Positions 1 through 6,064 of a stretch of 33,209 bases of DNA are shown piece after piece. The position numbers and the translations under genes are program-made. Source of the DNA: Lachnospiraceae bacterium. Its GTDB lineage: Bacteria; Bacillota; Clostridia; Lachnospirales; Lachnospiraceae. Below the pieces are notes generated by a model. That model did not search any database and was not told the DNA's origin. It saw only the letters and a program-made list of their open reading frames with translations. The stretch covers positions 1-33,209 of the forward strand of contig JAFYCS010000028.1 of NCBI GenBank assembly GCA_017539565.1, in the 5' to 3' direction. How positions within the stretch are numbered: the first letter of the stretch is position 1; every line of letters starts with the position of its first letter.

Positions 1-6
1 AGCCGG

Positions 7-94
7 TGATAAGGTCTTGATAAGAAATTGATAAGGTATTGCTAATTTACTTTTTGAAATCCGGTTGATAAACTTATGATAGGCACTTGAAAAT
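7..94. repeat. 11-bp phased TGATAAG repeat arrays
   Basis: TGATAAG or a close variant begins at 7, 18, 29 and 40, and again at 55, 66, 77 and 88, so units are exactly 11 bp apart within each set of four. The first three units are perfect 7-mers; the others are TGCTAAT, TGAAATC, TGATAAA, TGATAGG and TGAAAAT. A CCGG lies at 3-6 before the first set and at 61-64 inside the second. A 7-bp core plus 4-bp spacer is the layout bound by OmpR/PhoB-type regulators, and short phased repeats also serve as recombinase or replication-protein sites. Which applies is not decided by the sequence. Confidence 0.6.
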
Positions 95-138
95 AGTACA
101 GTTTTAGTACATTTCGAGTACACTTCGAGTATTCTATT
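95..138. repeat. 11-bp phased AGTACA repeat array
   Basis: AGTACA begins at 95, 106 and 117, and a degenerate AGTATT at 128, each exactly 11 bp apart. The second and third units share the extension TTCG. The array directly follows the TGATAAG arrays and ends just before the position expected for the -35 of the promoter whose -10 is at 161-166. That suggests a row of protein sites, one face of the helix, controlling that promoter. Confidence 0.55.
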
Positions 139-160
139 CTTAAAAAAACTGTGATATTAT

Positions 161-166
161 TATAAT
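161..166 (+). promoter_or_regulatory. -10 box of the mobile-element leader promoter
   Basis: TATAAT at 161-166 is a perfect -10. The 6 bases expected as -35 at 138-143 (TCTTAA) match poorly, which fits an activator-dependent promoter next to the AGTACA array. A small perfect hairpin, TCAGC-GAGA-GCTGA, lies at 166-179 around the expected start point. Confidence 0.45.
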
Positions 167-207
167 CAGCGAGAGCTGAACAACTGAATATTTTATTTTA
201 TACAATT

Positions 208-239
208 AAGCGTTTCGGAAAATCCGAGGCGCTTTTTTT
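208..239 (+). terminator. Intrinsic terminator or attenuator before the DUF3847 gene
   Basis: AAGCG and TCGGA pair with TCCGA and CGCTT around an AAA loop, followed by a T run. Transcription from the 161-166 promoter would stop here after roughly 70 nt, before the gene at 274. It is therefore either an attenuator in the leader or the end of a small RNA. Confidence 0.6.
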
Positions 240-273
240 GTACCCATTCTTAAGAAAAAGAAGGAGGATTCAC

Positions 274-582
274 ATGTCAGATTTCGAAGAAATTGACAAA
301 GCGGCCAAAGCTCTTGAGGCTGCAAAAAAGAAAAGAGAGCAAGCCCAGCACCAGGTCATACGAGAAGAGAACCGTCTGGAGACCGAAGAGAAAAAGCAGC
401 GGAGCAAAAGAACCCATATGCTCTGTTTCAAGGCAGCACACCTTGAGAGCATTTTCCCGGTTGTGAAGGATGCATCCAAAACGGATTTCATCCAGTTCTG
501 TGATGGACTGCTCAGAGTTCCCGGTGTAAAGGAGTATGCGAAGACGTTTTCGCCAAAACCGATTGAGGAGGTGATGAAGTAA
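274..582 (+). CDS. DUF3847-like mobile-element protein
   Basis: A 102-residue charged protein with an N-terminal coiled coil (about residues 3-50, Lys/Glu/Ala rich) and a C-terminal half of the style HLESIFPVVKDA. This matches the small DUF3847 proteins that precede MobA/MobL relaxase genes in mobilizable elements of Clostridia. The ATG at 274 follows AAGGAGGATTCAC, a strong ribosome site, and is preferred over an in-frame start at 238 that falls inside the terminator T run. Its stop overlaps the relaxase ATG (TAATG), so the two were translationally coupled. Its molecular role is unknown. It looks intact although its partner is truncated. Confidence 0.7.
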   Translation: MSDFEEIDKAAKALEAAKKKREQAQHQVIREENRLETEEKKQRSKRTHMLCFKAAHLESIFPVVKDASKTDFIQFCDGLLRVPGVKEYAKTFSPKPIEEVMK

Positions 583-719
583 TGGCAAGTTATCATTTTC
601 ATCTTGCACATGTTTCCAGGGGAGCCGGACAGAGTGCAGTTGCAGCTGCGGCTTATCGTGCCGGTGAGTGTCTCAGGGATGATTATTACGGAGAGGTGCA
701 TGACTTTATGATAAACTAA
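582..719 (+). pseudogene. MobA/MobL relaxase, N-terminal remnant
   Basis: The 45 codons begin MASYHFHLAHVSRGAGQSAV and continue through AAAYRAG and DDYYGEVHDF. This is the standard opening of MobA/MobL relaxases, which nick oriT and carry the plasmid or transposon strand during mobilization. Full proteins run to several hundred residues and carry their metal-binding His cluster further on. Here the frame stops at 717-719 and unrelated sequence follows, so the gene is a 5' fragment left by a deletion or recombination. The ATG overlaps the stop of the preceding gene. No oriT could be recognised, although the repeats at 7-138 are a candidate cis-acting region. Confidence 0.8.
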
Positions 720-774
720 CCCTATGCGGATTTGATATACTATATATAATAGGTAGAAACGGAGATTATTATAG

Positions 775-1122
775 ATGGACGACAAAGAACTTGCCTGGGA
801 AGAGATAGAGACGGAGCACATAGTTGAGGACGAGTGGATTGATTTCCGGAAGTCAACATACAGGTATCCGGACGGAAGGGTATTCTCACCATATTACAGC
901 TATAGCCGGCGTGACTATACCGTGATAGTTGCATCGGATGAGAATGGTCATTATCTCTGTGTGAGACAGTTCCGCCAGGGCATCAAGGAAGTGACTACAG
1001 AGTTTCCGGCAGGAGGCATAGAGCGTACCGATGGCAAGGAGTATGGAAGCAGGGATGCTGCTGAGGCTGCACTTGACTGTGCTAAGAGGGAACTTAGGGA
1101 AGAAACCGGGTATGAGTTATAG
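775..1122 (+). pseudogene. Nudix hydrolase (ADP-ribose pyrophosphatase type), C-terminally truncated
   Basis: 115 residues with a complete Nudix box at about residues 91-113: Gly91, Glu97, Arg105-Glu106, Glu109-Glu110, Gly112. The upstream segment TEFPAGGI at 75-82 is typical of ADP-ribose pyrophosphatases, which hydrolyse nucleoside diphosphate derivatives. Those enzymes run to about 170-200 residues. This frame stops two residues after the box, and the following sequence does not continue the fold in any frame. About 60 residues are lost and a GGGGACGGTT repeat starts 40 bp later. The start ATG has GGAG at 761-764 and a TATAAT at 745-750. It is probably inactive, although all catalytic glutamates remain. 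Confidence 0.7.
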
Positions 1123-1161
1123 ACTGTACGATATGCAGTTTTGGTATTGAATGTATAATCA

Positions 1162-1258
1162 GGGGGACGGTTCTGCGGTTGCCCGGTTTTTTCAGCGGTT
1201 TGAGCTGATTTTGGGGGCTTTTTTGGGCCAAAATCAATCAGAGAACCGTCCCCGTGAT
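1162..1258. repeat. GGGGACGGTT inverted-repeat element, copy 1 (full length)
   Basis: The outer arms GGGGACGGTTCT (1163-1174) and AGAACCGTCCCC (1242-1253) are perfect complements. A second, inner perfect stem is TGATTTTGG (1206-1214) with CCAAAATCA (1228-1236). The roughly 90-bp element can fold into one long cruciform or RNA stem. It carries no reading frame of note, lies between genes, and resembles REP- or MITE-like elements. Related copies are at 2115-2165, 4069-4092 and 15878-15901. Confidence 0.75.
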
Positions 1259-1281
1259 TGCCCGTGATTGGCCTGTGATTG
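1254..1281. repeat. Tandem GTGATTG repeats
   Basis: GTGATTG occurs at 1254-1260, 1264-1270 and 1275-1281, separated by CCC or GCCT. The first unit is the outer flank of repeat copy 1, and copy 3 at 4069-4092 carries the same CCCGTGAT edge. This looks like slippage or repeated insertion at the end of the element. Confidence 0.6.
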
Positions 1282-1308
1282 CTCAAAAACGGATAATGTG
1301 ATAAAATT

Positions 1309-1345
1309 CACTTTTCGGAAGTATTTCCGGAAAGTGTTTTTATTT
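1309..1345. terminator. Intrinsic terminator, possibly bidirectional
   Basis: A 12-bp stem, CACTTTTCGGAA (1309-1320) with TTCCGGAAAGTG (1325-1336), has one G-T pair and the loop GTAT. It is followed by TTTTTATTTT and preceded by an A-rich run. It separates the broken Nudix region from the lipoprotein gene. Confidence 0.6.
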
Positions 1346-1371
1346 TGATAAGAGATAAAGGGGAAAGATTT

Positions 1372-2103
1372 ATGAAAAAGAATATAATAACAGCAGCAGC
1401 CGGAATGATCATTGCGCTTACCGGATGCATGTCGAACCAGGAGCATAAGGATCTTGCAAAGGAGCTGCTGGAAGACAAGTATGATGAAGAGTTTGTCATA
1501 AACAAGAACATGGGCGAAGGCTATGATCTGGATGAGGGCATAGGAAAAGGCTTTAAGACGGATGAATATACTGTTGAGGCATATTCGGAAGATCATCCGG
1601 AGATCATATTTGATGCAGTCGTTTTTCCTGACAAGTCAAAGGTCTCCGATCCCTATGCGGCAAAGAGGATATTGTATTCAACTTCAAGAAAGATCGAAGA
1701 TAATCTTGAAGGACTGGATGGGAAATACTATGTCCATATCGTCCCCATCGTGTATGACACAAAAATAGATGATCCTGATGCCGATATCGAAGAACTGGTG
1801 GATAATAATCCCAGTAACAGCTATACGGTTTATCTGTTCTATAGCCCGGATGATGAGCTCACCAGATCAGATTACCGCTATATAAAAAACATGTTTGACG
1901 GGCTGGAATGCATGAGCGGAAAGGTAGCCTTCTATAATGTGGATAACAGGACACTGAATAAGGCAGAGGATTACATTGAAAGCAACAAGGAACTTTATCA
2001 CGAGTTCAGGAAGATGACAGATGAATACCGCTTAGGTTATATCAAGTTTGAAGACGGAAAACTGGACATGGATGAATCAGAGTTCGGGAAAATGATAAAG
2101 TAA
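1372..2103 (+). CDS. Putative lipoprotein of unknown function
   Basis: A 243-residue protein with a type II signal peptide. Lys2-Lys3 are followed by a short hydrophobic core and the lipobox LTGC with Cys19 as the lipid site. The mature part is acidic and soluble, with many Asp/Glu/Tyr residues (VIPIVYDTKIDDPDADIEEL) and no further membrane segment, so it should sit on the outer face of the cytoplasmic membrane. I do not recognise the family. The ATG at 1372 follows AAAGGGGAAAG. An in-frame start at 1345 would place nine residues before the signal and lacks a ribosome site. It appears monocistronic, with a terminator hairpin upstream and a repeat element downstream. Confidence 0.75.
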   Translation: MKKNIITAAAGMIIALTGCMSNQEHKDLAKELLEDKYDEEFVINKNMGEGYDLDEGIGKGFKTDEYTVEAYSEDHPEIIFDAVVFPDKSKVSDPYAAKRILYSTSRKIEDNLEGLDGKYYVHIVPIVYDTKIDDPDADIEELVDNNPSNSYTVYLFYSPDDELTRSDYRYIKNMFDGLECMSGKVAFYNVDNRTLNKAEDYIESNKELYHEFRKMTDEYRLGYIKFEDGKLDMDESEFGKMIK

Positions 2104-2114
2104 AGGCTCATTAA

Positions 2115-2165
2115 CAGGGGGACGCTTTTCTGTTCAGAAACGATCAGGGAATCGTCCCCTGATCG
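2115..2165. repeat. GGGGACGGTT-type inverted repeat, copy 2 (diverged, short)
   Basis: CAGGGGGACG (2115-2124) can pair with CGTCCCCTG (2153-2161), with one bulged G. An alternative perfect stem joins CGATCAGGG (2141-2149) to CCCTGATCG (2157-2165) around a 7-base loop. The two foldings exclude each other. The copy starts 11 bp after the lipoprotein stop codon, so it may also act as its 3' end structure, although no T run follows. Confidence 0.65.
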
Positions 2166-2246
2166 TGTTGAAGGAAGTGGTGATAAGTGATATTATTTAA
2201 GAGGCTGTTTATATCTATTTGAGTGTATTCATTCAGGAGGTGTTTT

Positions 2247-2954
2247 ATGAAGAAGGATAAAAAGTTTTTCTGTATGTTATTTACCGCCGGTATGGTTTTA
2301 GCTCTTGCAGCATGCGGAAAAGGAAGTGACTCCGCAAAGCCTGATGCTTCTGCCCAGACTGCCGCACAGAGCACGGCCCAGGACAGCGGCAGCACCCAGG
2401 ATGGCGGCAGCAGTACAACAAGTGACTCCGGATACAAACTTACGGTACCTGCAAAACTGACGGGGAAACTTAATCTGATCGAGCTTGAAGACAGGGATAC
2501 TTCCGTTCTCCGCGGTATAAAAATCTGGGGAAATAATGTCGGAACGATTGAAGATATCAACGGAAAAGACTTCTCTCTTGATGATGTACGTTGTATATTC
2601 CTGCTTAACGAATGGGTGGAATTCTGCCCCGATATAGATAAGGACTATGGCTTACGCGTATGGATCCTTAAACACCGTGATGATCATGAATACTATGCCG
2701 ACTGCAAGTTCTCCGATCTGATGCCCTATTTTGTGACCTACTGTGATCTTCATTATCCCGAAGACGTAGATACTCCCGATGAATGGGGCTGGGGCAGTTT
2801 CTATCTGAATCCGGAGGACTGTGAACCCGCTTATTATGATTTTGTGTTTACTTATGAGGGTAAAGCCATAGCTACCCTTGTGACCCGTTTTTATGAAGAC
2901 GGAGAGCTGAATGATAAGTCCGGTGCCGAACTGGAAGCTCTTATGCATGAATAG
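2247..2954 (+). CDS. Putative lipoprotein of unknown function
   Basis: A 235-residue protein with a signal peptide (MKKDKKFF then a hydrophobic core) and lipobox LAAC, Cys23 being the lipid site. Residues 26-60 are a Ser/Thr/Gln/Ala/Asp-rich linker, typical of lipoproteins held away from the membrane. The folded part, from about residue 63, is rich in Trp, Tyr and acidic residues (DTPDEWGWGSFYLNPEDCE) and has no motif I recognise. The ATG at 2247 has AGGAGG at 2235-2240. The glycosyltransferase gene starts 6 bp after its stop, so the two are probably co-transcribed, suggesting a shared envelope-related role. Confidence 0.75.
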   Translation: MKKDKKFFCMLFTAGMVLALAACGKGSDSAKPDASAQTAAQSTAQDSGSTQDGGSSTTSDSGYKLTVPAKLTGKLNLIELEDRDTSVLRGIKIWGNNVGTIEDINGKDFSLDDVRCIFLLNEWVEFCPDIDKDYGLRVWILKHRDDHEYYADCKFSDLMPYFVTYCDLHYPEDVDTPDEWGWGSFYLNPEDCEPAYYDFVFTYEGKAIATLVTRFYEDGELNDKSGAELEALMHE

Positions 2955-2959
2955 GATCA

Positions 2960-4102
2960 ATGACTGTTACTGAGTACTTTGAAGTTCTGAAGACAAAAGA
3001 TATCATTTGCTGGGGCAGTGGAAAGCATTTTCGTAATGTGACCTGCCCCTTTTTGTGTAAAAGCGGCCTTATAGAGAACCTAATAGGGTTTATGGATGTT
3101 TTCGGATCAGCGGAAGTTATGATCGGAAACCGGGTCTATGACAGGATCGCTAAGGACAGATTAGCAATGATGGACAGCGGTAATACAATTATCCTTATCG
3201 CTGTCACAGGTTATGAAGAAATTCAGGCAGGGATAAGATCTGATAAGAAACTGGCTCTGATAGAAACTATTCCATCTGTTTACCTGGAATCTTTGTATGA
3301 GGATATGCTGCTTTTATCGGCTGATAAGCCGCCGGTGGATTACCGGAAGCATGAAAAGAAAGTGATACCCGGGATCATCCACGGTATCTGGTTTTCCGGT
3401 GAACCCATGCCGCAGCTGTATCAAAGATGCCTGGAATCCTGGAAAAAGTATGCACCTGATCTGGAGATAAGGATCTGGGATCTTGAGATGTATAAGCCGG
3501 CTCCTTGTCTGTTTTTTGAACAGGCCGTTGAACACAGGAACTGGTCTTTTGCATCGGATTACGCCAGGGCAGACATTATGCGCAGATATGGCGGTATATA
3601 TATGGATCTGGATGTGGAGCTGCTTAAGCCTATAGATGATCTGCTTTATAATGATGCATATATGGGCTTTGAATCACTTGACCGTATCGAATGTGGTTCC
3701 GGAATGGGTGCAAAACCGGGACATCCGATCATGCAGGAGATCTGCGAGAGTTATGAGAACAGGCCTTACTTAAAGGATGATGGAACCTGGGATAATTCCA
3801 CCTGTCCGGTGCGATATACACAGGTCATAGAAAAGCATGGTCTTAAGAAAAACGGAGGTTTTCAGTTTGTAGATGACATCACCGTATATCCCTTTGAAGT
3901 ACTGACCGGAAAAAGTTTTGATACGGGGATCGTATATAACACGGAACTCAGTTATACATTACATCATCATAATGGCAGCTGGATCCCGGATCCGGCACAT
4001 CAGGCAATGTGTGAGCGGTATAAGGGGATCCGGGAGTTTCTGGATTCGAAAGGTATAACAACGGATCAGTCAGAGAACCGCTCCCGTGATAGTTTACGAT
4101 AG
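2960..4102 (+). CDS. DXD glycosyltransferase (Gly_transf_sug / GT32-like)
   Basis: 380 residues. The catalytic part begins near residue 134 with IPGIIHGIWFSGEPMPQLY, and carries ASDYARADIMRRYGGIYMD with the metal/nucleotide-sugar motif DLD at 216-218. This is the pattern of bacterial GT32-type enzymes that transfer a sugar to surface glycans. Residues 1-125 form a separate N-terminal region with a WGSG motif near 18-21 that I cannot assign. The ATG lies 6 bp after the upstream lipoprotein stop, with only a weak ribosome site. The last 11 or so residues (QSENRSRDSLR) are translated from a GGGGACGGTT-repeat fragment, so the native C-terminus has been replaced or extended. The gene converges with, and overlaps by 37 bp, the AraC-type gene. 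Confidence 0.8.
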   Translation: MTVTEYFEVLKTKDIICWGSGKHFRNVTCPFLCKSGLIENLIGFMDVFGSAEVMIGNRVYDRIAKDRLAMMDSGNTIILIAVTGYEEIQAGIRSDKKLALIETIPSVYLESLYEDMLLLSADKPPVDYRKHEKKVIPGIIHGIWFSGEPMPQLYQRCLESWKKYAPDLEIRIWDLEMYKPAPCLFFEQAVEHRNWSFASDYARADIMRRYGGIYMDLDVELLKPIDDLLYNDAYMGFESLDRIECGSGMGAKPGHPIMQEICESYENRPYLKDDGTWDNSTCPVRYTQVIEKHGLKKNGGFQFVDDITVYPFEVLTGKSFDTGIVYNTELSYTLHHHNGSWIPDPAHQAMCERYKGIREFLDSKGITTDQSENRSRDSLR

Positions 4103-4935
4103 CGGCTGGGGGAGATGCCGGTGATCTTCTGGAATGTACGGAAGAAGTGGGCGTAGCTTGAGAAGCCCAGGTAATCCTGCACCTCCGTAACAGTCTTTCC
4201 TTCACGCAGGAGTGTTTCTGCCAGATTTACGCGCTGCAGGGTTATATAGTGGCCGATAGGTACATGCATGTGACGCTTGAACAGTCTGGCCAGATAGTCA
4301 GGATTTAAATAAAAATGGGATGCAAGGTCCGGGATGCTTAAGTTTTCCCTTAAATGCGCAGACAGATAGGATATGATCTCGTTTACCTTCTTCTGTGAAG
4401 CGCTGACCGGCAGACGGCGTGTTTTCTTTAGTTCCTTCTTTAGGGAATGGATCTCCTTGAGCAGGCTGAAAAATGCCACCATAGCATCCGGAGTTGTACG
4501 TTCTTTAAATGAGAGCAGTTCGCGAAAAAGGCGGATCAGCTCTTTTTTTTGTTCTTCTTTCGGAAAAAGAAGAAGGGGTGTTCCGTCATCCTCAAGGTAT
4601 GCAAATTCTGAAGCGCCTTCACAGAGAACGCTGTTAAGCCATTTATCATGAACAGTTAATATATAACGTTCGTAGCGTACTCCCGATTCGTGATAGAGCT
4701 GATGCACACAGAAAGAAGGTATGACTATCAGGGTTCCGGCGGGTACTGCCAGGACCGTGTCATTAAGAAGAACGTCCGGCAGGTCCGTCAGGGTAAAGTA
4801 TATCTCTGCTGCGTTATGGGAATGGGGGCCTACGGGCACGGGCGCGTCTGCATTCCTGTATGCTGCGTCATAAGGCGGATCAACGGGGAACAGTGATATA
4901 TTGGATCTTCTTTTTTCTGCTTCTGAACGTCCCAT
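4066..4935 (-). CDS. AraC-family transcriptional regulator with cupin-type sensor domain
   Basis: 289 residues. The N-terminal half is a cupin-like ligand-binding domain with GPHSHNAAEIYF at about 37-48. The C-terminal 100 residues contain two helix-turn-helix motifs: LSIPDLASHFYLNPDYLARL, then VTEVQDYLGFSSYAHFFRTF, closing with the family signature GISPSRYRK. The start has GGAGG seven bases upstream. It is divergent from the two-dehydrogenase/isomerase operon and very likely controls it in response to a sugar or polyol. The final residues SRERFSD are encoded within a repeat fragment. The helix-turn-helix domain is complete before this tail, so function should be retained. Confidence 0.9.
   Translation of the reverse strand: MGRSEAEKRRSNISLFPVDPPYDAAYRNADAPVPVGPHSHNAAEIYFTLTDLPDVLLNDTVLAVPAGTLIVIPSFCVHQLYHESGVRYERYILTVHDKWLNSVLCEGASEFAYLEDDGTPLLLFPKEEQKKELIRLFRELLSFKERTTPDAMVAFFSLLKEIHSLKKELKKTRRLPVSASQKKVNEIISYLSAHLRENLSIPDLASHFYLNPDYLARLFKRHMHVPIGHYITLQRVNLAETLLREGKTVTEVQDYLGFSSYAHFFRTFQKITGISPSRYRKLSRERFSD
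4069..4092. repeat. GGGGACGGTT repeat, copy 3 (right arm only, inside coding sequence)
   Basis: CAGAGAACCGCTCCCGTGAT at 4071-4090 matches the right arm of copy 1. Over 24 positions 20 agree, with a CT/TC swap at the centre. No left arm is visible nearby. The fragment is read in the plus frame as the C-terminus of the glycosyltransferase and in the minus frame as the C-terminus of the AraC-type regulator. Confidence 0.65.
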
Positions 4936-4972
4936 GTTACCTCCACAGGTCGGAATATTACATAAAAAACGT

Positions 4973-5013
4973 ATTTTATATACATATTAAAACATTTTAT
5001 GGCGTCTTACAAT
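4973..5013 (+). promoter_or_regulatory. Candidate AraC operator half-sites and -10 of the dehydrogenase operon
   Basis: ATTTTAT occurs at 4973-4979 and 4994-5000, 21 bp apart or two helical turns, the spacing usual for AraC-type direct half-sites. A TACAAT at 5008-5013 could be the -10, with no good -35, as expected for an activated promoter. The motif is short and AT-rich, so chance is a real alternative. Confidence 0.3.
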
Positions 5014-5056
5014 AGGCTCATACAGATTTACTAAACACATCGAAAGGAGGACAGAC

Positions 5057-6052
5057 ATGATCAAGGCCGGGATCATAGGATGCGGCGGGATCGCACAGGT
5101 GCATGCCTGGGTACTTTCATCCATGGATGATGTTAAAGTGACTGCACTGTGTGACATCGAAGCCGGACGTGCTAAAAAGCTTAAGAATGATTATGCAAAG
5201 GACGCAGAGATATACACGGACTGGCATAAGAGCTGTGATCTGGATGTGGATGCAGTACATATCTGTACGCCGCATATGCTTCATGCGCCTATGGCTGCAG
5301 AACTGTTAGAAAGCGGCAAGGCTGTCTTTTCCGAAAAGCCCTGTGCTGTCAGTACATCACAGTTTGAGAAAATGAAAAAGGAAGCTATTAAAGATCCGGG
5401 TAAACTGGGCTTCTGCTTTCAGAACAGATATAACGGGACTACGCTAAAGATGGATACTTTGGTGTCGGAAGGGCGTATAGGCAGACTCCTTGGCGGCAGG
5501 GCCTTTGTTACCTGGAGAAGGGATGAGGATTATTATCTGGGCAGCCCCTGGAAAGGAAAGAAAGAAACGGAGGGCGGAGGCGTACTCATAAACCAGTCTA
5601 TACATACCCTTGATCTGCTCCTCAGATACCTGGGTGAGCCGGAAACAGTAAAAAGCAGTCTGGCTAATTATCATACCTCTGGAGAGATAGAGGTAGAAGA
5701 TACGGTGGAAGCCTGGATGTCATTTCCTGACGGGAAAAGAGCATGCTTCTATGCTTCAAATGCATATGCTAAAGATGCTCCGGTGATCATAGAGCTTCAG
5801 GGAGAAAAAGGACGCATATGCATGAACGGGCAGGAAGTAAGCCTGTATCCTGATGAAGGGGAGATTGAACATTTTATCTGTGAACAGGAGCGCGGCATAG
5901 GAAAGGATTACTGGGGCTGCGGACATAAAGCCTGTATAGGCGATTTCTACAGCTGTCTTAAGACAGGGAAAAGATTTCAGAATGATATAAACGGAGTGGA
6001 AAACAGCTTTCGTACAATGATGCGCATCTATGAAGATGCAGGAAAAAAATAA
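5057..6052 (+). CDS. Gfo/Idh/MocA-family dehydrogenase
   Basis: 331 residues. The N-terminal Rossmann fold has GIIGCGGIA at 5-13 for NAD(P), and the family's catalytic-region EKP at 93-95. The C-terminal substrate domain contains GGGVLINQSIHTLDLL at 173-188, with His183 in the position of the usual catalytic His. Family members oxidise or reduce sugars and polyols such as inositol at a ring or chain hydroxyl; the substrate here cannot be read from sequence. The ATG has AAAGGAGGACAG just upstream. It is the first gene of a three-gene operon (5057-8110) divergent from the AraC regulator, and is followed 12 bp later by a second dehydrogenase. Confidence 0.9.
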   Translation: MIKAGIIGCGGIAQVHAWVLSSMDDVKVTALCDIEAGRAKKLKNDYAKDAEIYTDWHKSCDLDVDAVHICTPHMLHAPMAAELLESGKAVFSEKPCAVSTSQFEKMKKEAIKDPGKLGFCFQNRYNGTTLKMDTLVSEGRIGRLLGGRAFVTWRRDEDYYLGSPWKGKKETEGGGVLINQSIHTLDLLLRYLGEPETVKSSLANYHTSGEIEVEDTVEAWMSFPDGKRACFYASNAYAKDAPVIIELQGEKGRICMNGQEVSLYPDEGEIEHFICEQERGIGKDYWGCGHKACIGDFYSCLKTGKRFQNDINGVENSFRTMMRIYEDAGKK

Positions 6053-6064
6053 AGGAGGACAGTG

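Noticed and set aside
7-138. CRISPR array
   Set aside because: Units are 6-7 bp at 11-bp spacing, far too short for repeat-spacer structure, and no cas genes are present.
270-821. 183-codon open frame on the minus strand across the DUF3847, relaxase and Nudix region
   Set aside because: It is antisense to three recognisable reading frames, has low-complexity Ser/Leu runs and no ribosome site.
1123-1160. Frameshifted continuation of the Nudix gene
   Set aside because: None of the three plus frames after the stop resembles the C-terminal part of an ADP-ribose pyrophosphatase, so truncation rather than a frameshift is seen.
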